A model generated the notes under the pieces. That model ran no database searches and was not told the origin of the DNA. It saw only the letters and a program-made list of their open reading frames with translations. Shown piece after piece: positions 5,931 to 9,152 of a stretch of 9,152 nt of DNA (position 1 is the first letter of the stretch; every line of letters starts with the position of its first letter). The position numbers were made by a program, and so were the translations under genes. The DNA comes from Phycisphaerales bacterium (lineage in GTDB: Bacteria > Planctomycetota > Phycisphaerae > Phycisphaerales > UBA1924): assembly GCA_019747615.1 (NCBI GenBank), contig JAIEQQ010000057.1, positions 1-9,152 of the forward strand, given 5' to 3'.

Positions 5931-7433
5931 CTACGCCGCTTTACTCTCGGTCGCCGGGGCGCCGGTCGGCAGCGAGAGCGTGAACGTTGAGCCCTTGTTG
6001 AGTTGGCTGGAGATCGTGATGTCACCGCCGTGCAGTCGTGCGACCTGACGCGCAAGCGCAAGCCCGAGGCCCGTGCCGGTGATCTTCTCGACGCGCTGGT
6101 CCTTGCTCCGATAGAACCGCTCGAAGACAAGCTCCTGCTCCTCGGGCGCGATGCCGATGCCCGAGTCGGTCACATCCACGAGCAACTGCCCAGCCGGCGT
6201 CTTGATCGTGACGGTCACATCGCCGCCGCTGGGCGTGTACTTCAGTGCGTTGCCGATCAAGTTCCCCAATGTCAGCACCAGCTTGTCGCGATCGGCGTGG
6301 ATCACCGGCAGCTTCGGCGGCACGTTGAACGCCAGCTTGATCTCCTTGTCCTTCGCCTGCATCTGGAAGTCCTGCCGTAGGTCATCGATCAGTTGTCCCA
6401 GCCTCGCGTCGCCCATGTGCAGCGTCAGCGTCCCGGCCTCGATCTCGCTGATCGAAAGCATGTCGCCGACCATCCGCTCCAGCCGGCGGCTCTCGCCGGA
6501 GACGATGTTCACAAACCGCTGCCGCTCCTCCGCCTCAAGGTCCGGGCTCTCCAGCAGCTCATCGAGGCACAGCCGCATGTTCGTCAGCGGCGTGCGCAGC
6601 TCGTGCGTCGCCTGGGCGATGAACGCGTTCCGCGAGCGATCCGCCACGCGTTGCTGCGTCACATCCTCCACGATCACCATCGCCAGCGGCTGCTCCTTCG
6701 GCCCCACCGTGCGGATCGAGAACCGCGTCACGCTCTCCGGCGCGCCCCCACCGGCACCCTTCTCGCCGCCCACTTGCGCATCGGCACCCGCACCCCCAGC
6801 CTCCACCATCGCTCGCACCCGCGTCTCGCCCCGCGCCGCGCTCAATACCGCATCGATCACCGCGCCATCGCGGATCACCTCGTGCAGCGACGCGCCCACC
6901 AGCTTCTCTCGCACGCACGACAGCAGAATCGCCGCGGCTCCGTTGGCGTACTTCACCCGCCCCTGCGCATCGACCAGCATCACACCGGACCACATCGCGT
7001 CGCACGCGCTGGTCATGTCCGCGTCGCGCCGCGCCGGCTTCGATGACGATTCGCCCACCTTCGCGATCATCTCTCCGCGCCGCTGGGCCGCCAGCTCATC
7101 GATCATCGAGTTGAACGCCCGCGCCCGCGCCCCAAGCCCCTCGGCCAATCGCAGCGCCCCCGGATCACGCGCCCCGGCCGCCGCCGCGTCCAGCGCGCTC
7201 GCAAGCGCACCGAGCCCCCGCAGCGGCCGCCCCGCCAGAAACACGAGCCACGCCGTGAGCCCAGCGCCAACTAGCGCCGCCACCACCGGCCACAGCGAGG
7301 TCTGGCTGCTCTCAGCAAGCGCAGCGCTCGCCGCCGCCGTCCCCGCCGTCGCCAGCGCACAAGGCAGCGCCATCAGTCGCAGCATCGCCTCGCCTCGCCA
7401 GCTCAACCGTGATGTATTGCCGCCTGTTGCCAC
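5931..7433 (-). CDS. Membrane PAS-containing sensor histidine kinase
   Basis: A sensor kinase that would sense a signal and phosphorylate a response regulator. The 500-residue product has two hydrophobic segments (about 17-40 and 47-68) with almost no loop between them, a HAMP-like helix pair (about 69-120), a PAS domain (about 141-262, ending IVEDVTQQR), a HisKA domain with the phospho-acceptor H277 in THELRTPLT, and a HATPase domain. The latter has the N box (N391, N395), G1 DSGIGI (423-428), F box FERF (437-440) and G2 GTGLGL (453-458). Domain order matches PhoR/ResE-like kinases. The near absence of a periplasmic loop argues for sensing in the membrane or cytoplasm. A Gly/Ala-rich insertion (about 211-233) lies inside the PAS domain. 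GTG at 7433 is preferred over ATG at 7385 because AGGAG lies seven bases upstream. No response regulator gene is in the window. Confidence 0.95.
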   Translation of the reverse strand: MATGGNTSRLSWRGEAMLRLMALPCALATAGTAAASAALAESSQTSLWPVVAALVGAGLTAWLVFLAGRPLRGLGALASALDAAAAGARDPGALRLAEGLGARARAFNSMIDELAAQRRGEMIAKVGESSSKPARRDADMTSACDAMWSGVMLVDAQGRVKYANGAAAILLSCVREKLVGASLHEVIRDGAVIDAVLSAARGETRVRAMVEAGGAGADAQVGGEKGAGGGAPESVTRFSIRTVGPKEQPLAMVIVEDVTQQRVADRSRNAFIAQATHELRTPLTNMRLCLDELLESPDLEAEERQRFVNIVSGESRRLERMVGDMLSISEIEAGTLTLHMGDARLGQLIDDLRQDFQMQAKDKEIKLAFNVPPKLPVIHADRDKLVLTLGNLIGNALKYTPSGGDVTVTIKTPAGQLLVDVTDSGIGIAPEEQELVFERFYRSKDQRVEKITGTGLGLALARQVARLHGGDITISSQLNKGSTFTLSLPTGAPATESKAA

Positions 7434-7440
7434 CAGATCG

Positions 7441-7445
7441 CTCCT
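7441..7445 (-). promoter_or_regulatory. Ribosome binding site deciding the histidine kinase start
   Basis: AGGAG on the minus strand, seven bases before the GTG at 7433. It favours that GTG over the later in-frame ATG at 7385, which has only a scattered GAGG upstream. Confidence 0.7.
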
Positions 7446-7613
7446 GTGTTCACGCCGCAGCCCGCCCTCGCCTCGCCCGCGCGCCGTCAGCCCGCGCCCT
7501 GGCAGATATCGGCGGCCCGATCCCCGCCAACCACCGAGAACCGCGCTCCGGCCTCACATCCCCGCACCCCACGCACAAGCCGCGCGTTATCAGACGCCTT
7601 CGCACCGTTCACG

Positions 7614-7642
7614 CGGACTTTCTCGGACCCGTGTGGTACGCT
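7614..7642 (+). promoter_or_regulatory. Weak extended -10 promoter candidate for mgtE
   Basis: TGGTACGCT (7634-7642 region) fits the extended -10 pattern TGnTAnnnT. CGGACT lies 17 bases upstream and matches three of six bases of TTGACA. Transcription would begin about 40 bases before the mgtE ATG. The match is poor at the -35 and partial at the -10. Confidence 0.28.
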
Positions 7643-7650
7643 CAACCACA
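7632..7650. repeat. Small inverted repeat overlapping the mgtE promoter candidate
   Basis: TGTGGT (7632-7637) and ACCACA (7645-7650) are perfect 6-base arms around a 7-base centre, and the left arm covers part of the -10 candidate. It could be an operator half-site pair, but a 6-base inverted repeat in a 256-base spacer is expected by chance fairly often. Confidence 0.25.
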
Positions 7651-7689
7651 TCCCGCACTCCCCAAGCGCTCCCACACACGAGCCGACGC

Positions 7690-9152
7690 ATGAACCCCAC
7701 CGCAACGCTCCTGGTCCCCGAAGTCGAGGAACTCCTGATCGCCAAGGCGTACGCCGAGCTGCGCGACATCCTCCACGGGCTGCAACACGCCGACGTCGCG
7801 GACATCATCGCTGAGCTTGCGCTGGAGCACGCCGTGCTCGCGTTCAGGATCCTCCCGCGCGAGGACGCCGCCCACGTCTTCGCGTACATGCCCGTCGAAC
7901 AACAGGAACAACTCATCCGCGGCCTCGGCGAATCCGGCTACGCCCTCGTCGAATCCATGGACCCCGACGACCGCGTCCGCCTTCTCGACGAACTGCCCCC
8001 CAGCGTCGCCCAACGCATCATCGCCTCCCTCAGCCCCGAAGAACGCAAATCCACCCAGGCCATCCTCGGCTACCCGCTTGGCTCCGTCGGCCGCCTCATG
8101 ACCCCCGACTACGTCCGCGTCCGCCCGGACTGGACCGTCGCCCGCGCGATGGAACACATCCGCAAATACGGTCGCGACGCCGAGACCGTCAACGTCGTCT
8201 ACGTCATCGATCAGGAGAACGTCCTCATCGACGACCTGCGCCTCCGCCAGATCATCATGGCCGAGCCTGAGACCCCCGTGCAGTCGCTGATGGACAGCCA
8301 GTTCGTCACGCTCCGCGCAGATCAGCCCCAGCGCGACGCCGTGGACGCCCTGCTCAAGTACGACCGCGTCGCGCTCCCGGTCGTCGATTCCAAGGGCGCC
8401 CTCCTGGGCATCGTCACCCACGACGACGTCGCCGACGTCGCCCAGGAAGAAGCCACCAGCGACATGCACAAGATGGGCGGCGTCGTCGCGCTCGATGACC
8501 CGCTGATGTCCACCAGCATCCACAGCCTCTTCCTCAAACGTGCCCCCTGGCTCGCGCTCCTGTTCCTCTCCGAACTGCTCACCTCCAACGCCATCGCCTT
8601 CTTCGAGCCCGAGATTCAGCGCGCCGCCATTCTCGCCGCGTTCATCCCCGCCATCATCTCCAGCGGCGGAAACTCCGGCTCCCAAGCCTCCACCCTCGTC
8701 ATCCGCGCCCTGGGCCTCGGCGAAATCGGCGTCCGCGATTGGTGGCGCGTCCTGCGACGCGAACTCCTCGTTGCCGCCATGCTCGGCCTCATGATCGGCG
8801 CCATCGGCCTGCTGCGCATCAACGTCTTCGGCTGGTTCGGCTGGTTTCCGGATCCCGATGTCGCCAGCCACTACGAAGTCCTGGCGATCACCATCTCCGT
8901 CACGCTCTTTTGCATCGTCACCTGGGGTTCGATCATGGGCGCAATGCTGCCGCTGATCATGAAACGCATGGGCTTCGATCCCGCCGGCTCCTCAACGCCC
9001 TTCGTCGCAACGCTCGTGGACGTCACCGGCATCGTCATCTACTTCACCACCGCCATCATCATTCTGCGACCGACACTCCTTCGCGCCGACGCGCCAGACA
9101 AAAACATCAACCTCGAAAAGACCGTCCTCGTTCAATCCCTCGACGGCTACAA
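7690..9152 (+). CDS. mgtE: MgtE-family magnesium transporter (3' end outside window)
   Basis: MgtE is a dimeric, magnesium-gated inner-membrane channel for Mg2+ uptake. The 487 codons present show the helical N domain (about 1-130), two CBS domains (from M137 in LMTPDYVRV, and from M201 in LMDSQFVTL, with YDRVALPVVD), the connecting helix DMHKMGG (258-264), and five membrane helices at about 285-305, 313-340, 359-378, 397-420 and 437-458. Family signatures are SGGNSGSQ (325-332) in the second helix and LVDVTG with D444 in the fifth, the counterpart of the pore Asp432 of Thermus thermophilus MgtE. The frame stays open for about 28 residues after the last helix and reaches the window end, so this protein has a polar C-terminal tail that the Thermus protein lacks. 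Start is the ATG at 7690; only a weak GAG lies upstream, and no in-frame start precedes it nearby. Transcribed divergently from the kinase gene. Confidence 0.97.
   Translation, partial: MNPTATLLVPEVEELLIAKAYAELRDILHGLQHADVADIIAELALEHAVLAFRILPREDAAHVFAYMPVEQQEQLIRGLGESGYALVESMDPDDRVRLLDELPPSVAQRIIASLSPEERKSTQAILGYPLGSVGRLMTPDYVRVRPDWTVARAMEHIRKYGRDAETVNVVYVIDQENVLIDDLRLRQIIMAEPETPVQSLMDSQFVTLRADQPQRDAVDALLKYDRVALPVVDSKGALLGIVTHDDVADVAQEEATSDMHKMGGVVALDDPLMSTSIHSLFLKRAPWLALLFLSELLTSNAIAFFEPEIQRAAILAAFIPAIISSGGNSGSQASTLVIRALGLGEIGVRDWWRVLRRELLVAAMLGLMIGAIGLLRINVFGWFGWFPDPDVASHYEVLAITISVTLFCIVTWGSIMGAMLPLIMKRMGFDPAGSSTPFVATLVDVTGIVIYFTTAIIILRPTLLRADAPDKNINLEKTVLVQSLDGY

Noticed and set aside
7511..7528. 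GGCGG-N8-CCGCC inverted repeat as a terminator or operator
   Set aside because: Only five G/C pairs in a very GC-rich spacer and no T-run; easily by chance.
7434..7560. Minus-strand promoter for the kinase (TTGGCG, 16 bases, TATCTG)
   Set aside because: Only about three of six matches at the -10 and four of six at the -35; not enough to call.
7643..7689. Magnesium-sensing riboswitch before mgtE
   Set aside because: The leader after the candidate promoter is about 40 bases, far too short for an M-box, and no matching structure is visible.
7642..8871. 409-codon minus-strand open frame opposite mgtE, rich in Asp, Gly and Glu
   Set aside because: It mirrors the C-ending codons of mgtE (GTC, ATC, CTC read as Asp, Asp, Glu). 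This is the common antisense artefact of high-GC genes.

Overview
The window is GC-rich and almost fully coding. It holds seven genes on the minus strand and one gene on the plus strand that runs off the right edge. The set suggests a diderm, high-GC bacterium: type IV pilus or type II secretion inner-membrane machinery, frequent GTG starts, MgtE, and PAS-containing histidine kinases. The overall flavour resembles Phycisphaerae-type Planctomycetota, but that is an impression from gene content and composition; no marker gene here proves it.

Reading the minus strand in its own direction (right to left), a membrane sensor histidine kinase (7433-5931) is followed after 115 bases by a six-gene block: a single-domain STAS protein (5815-5480), a PilB/GspE assembly ATPase (5483-3654), a PilC/GspF platform protein (3657-2383), and PilM-, PilN- and PilO-like proteins (2386-1289, 1292-621, 624-28). 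When starts are chosen by Shine-Dalgarno position, all five junctions in the block are identical 4-base stop/start overlaps (GTGA four times, ATGA once). This predicts one tightly coupled transcript. An AAGGAG at the very end of pilO suggests that another gene follows beyond the left edge.

The products fit one machine. PilB is the hexameric cytoplasmic ATPase. PilC is the polytopic protein it acts on. PilM (cytoplasmic, actin-like fold), PilN and PilO (single-pass, with coiled coils) form the alignment complex linking motor to periplasm. PilB begins with MshEN-like repeats, a fold that binds cyclic di-GMP in MshE. With the STAS protein opening the block and the kinase just upstream, the locus looks like a pilus or secretion motor packaged with several possible regulatory inputs. 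Pilins, prepilin peptidase, secretin, PilP and a retraction ATPase are not in the window.

The kinase and a magnesium transporter gene, mgtE (7690 to the right edge), are transcribed divergently from a 256-base spacer. That spacer has a weak extended -10 candidate for mgtE overlapped by a small inverted repeat. No tRNA, rRNA, CRISPR array, insertion sequence or phage gene was seen. The most unusual points are the uniform 4-base overlaps, the STAS gene fused by overlap to a pilus ATPase gene, loss of nucleotide-binding signatures in PilM, a G-quadruplex-type sequence at the pilM start, and a C-terminal tail on MgtE.
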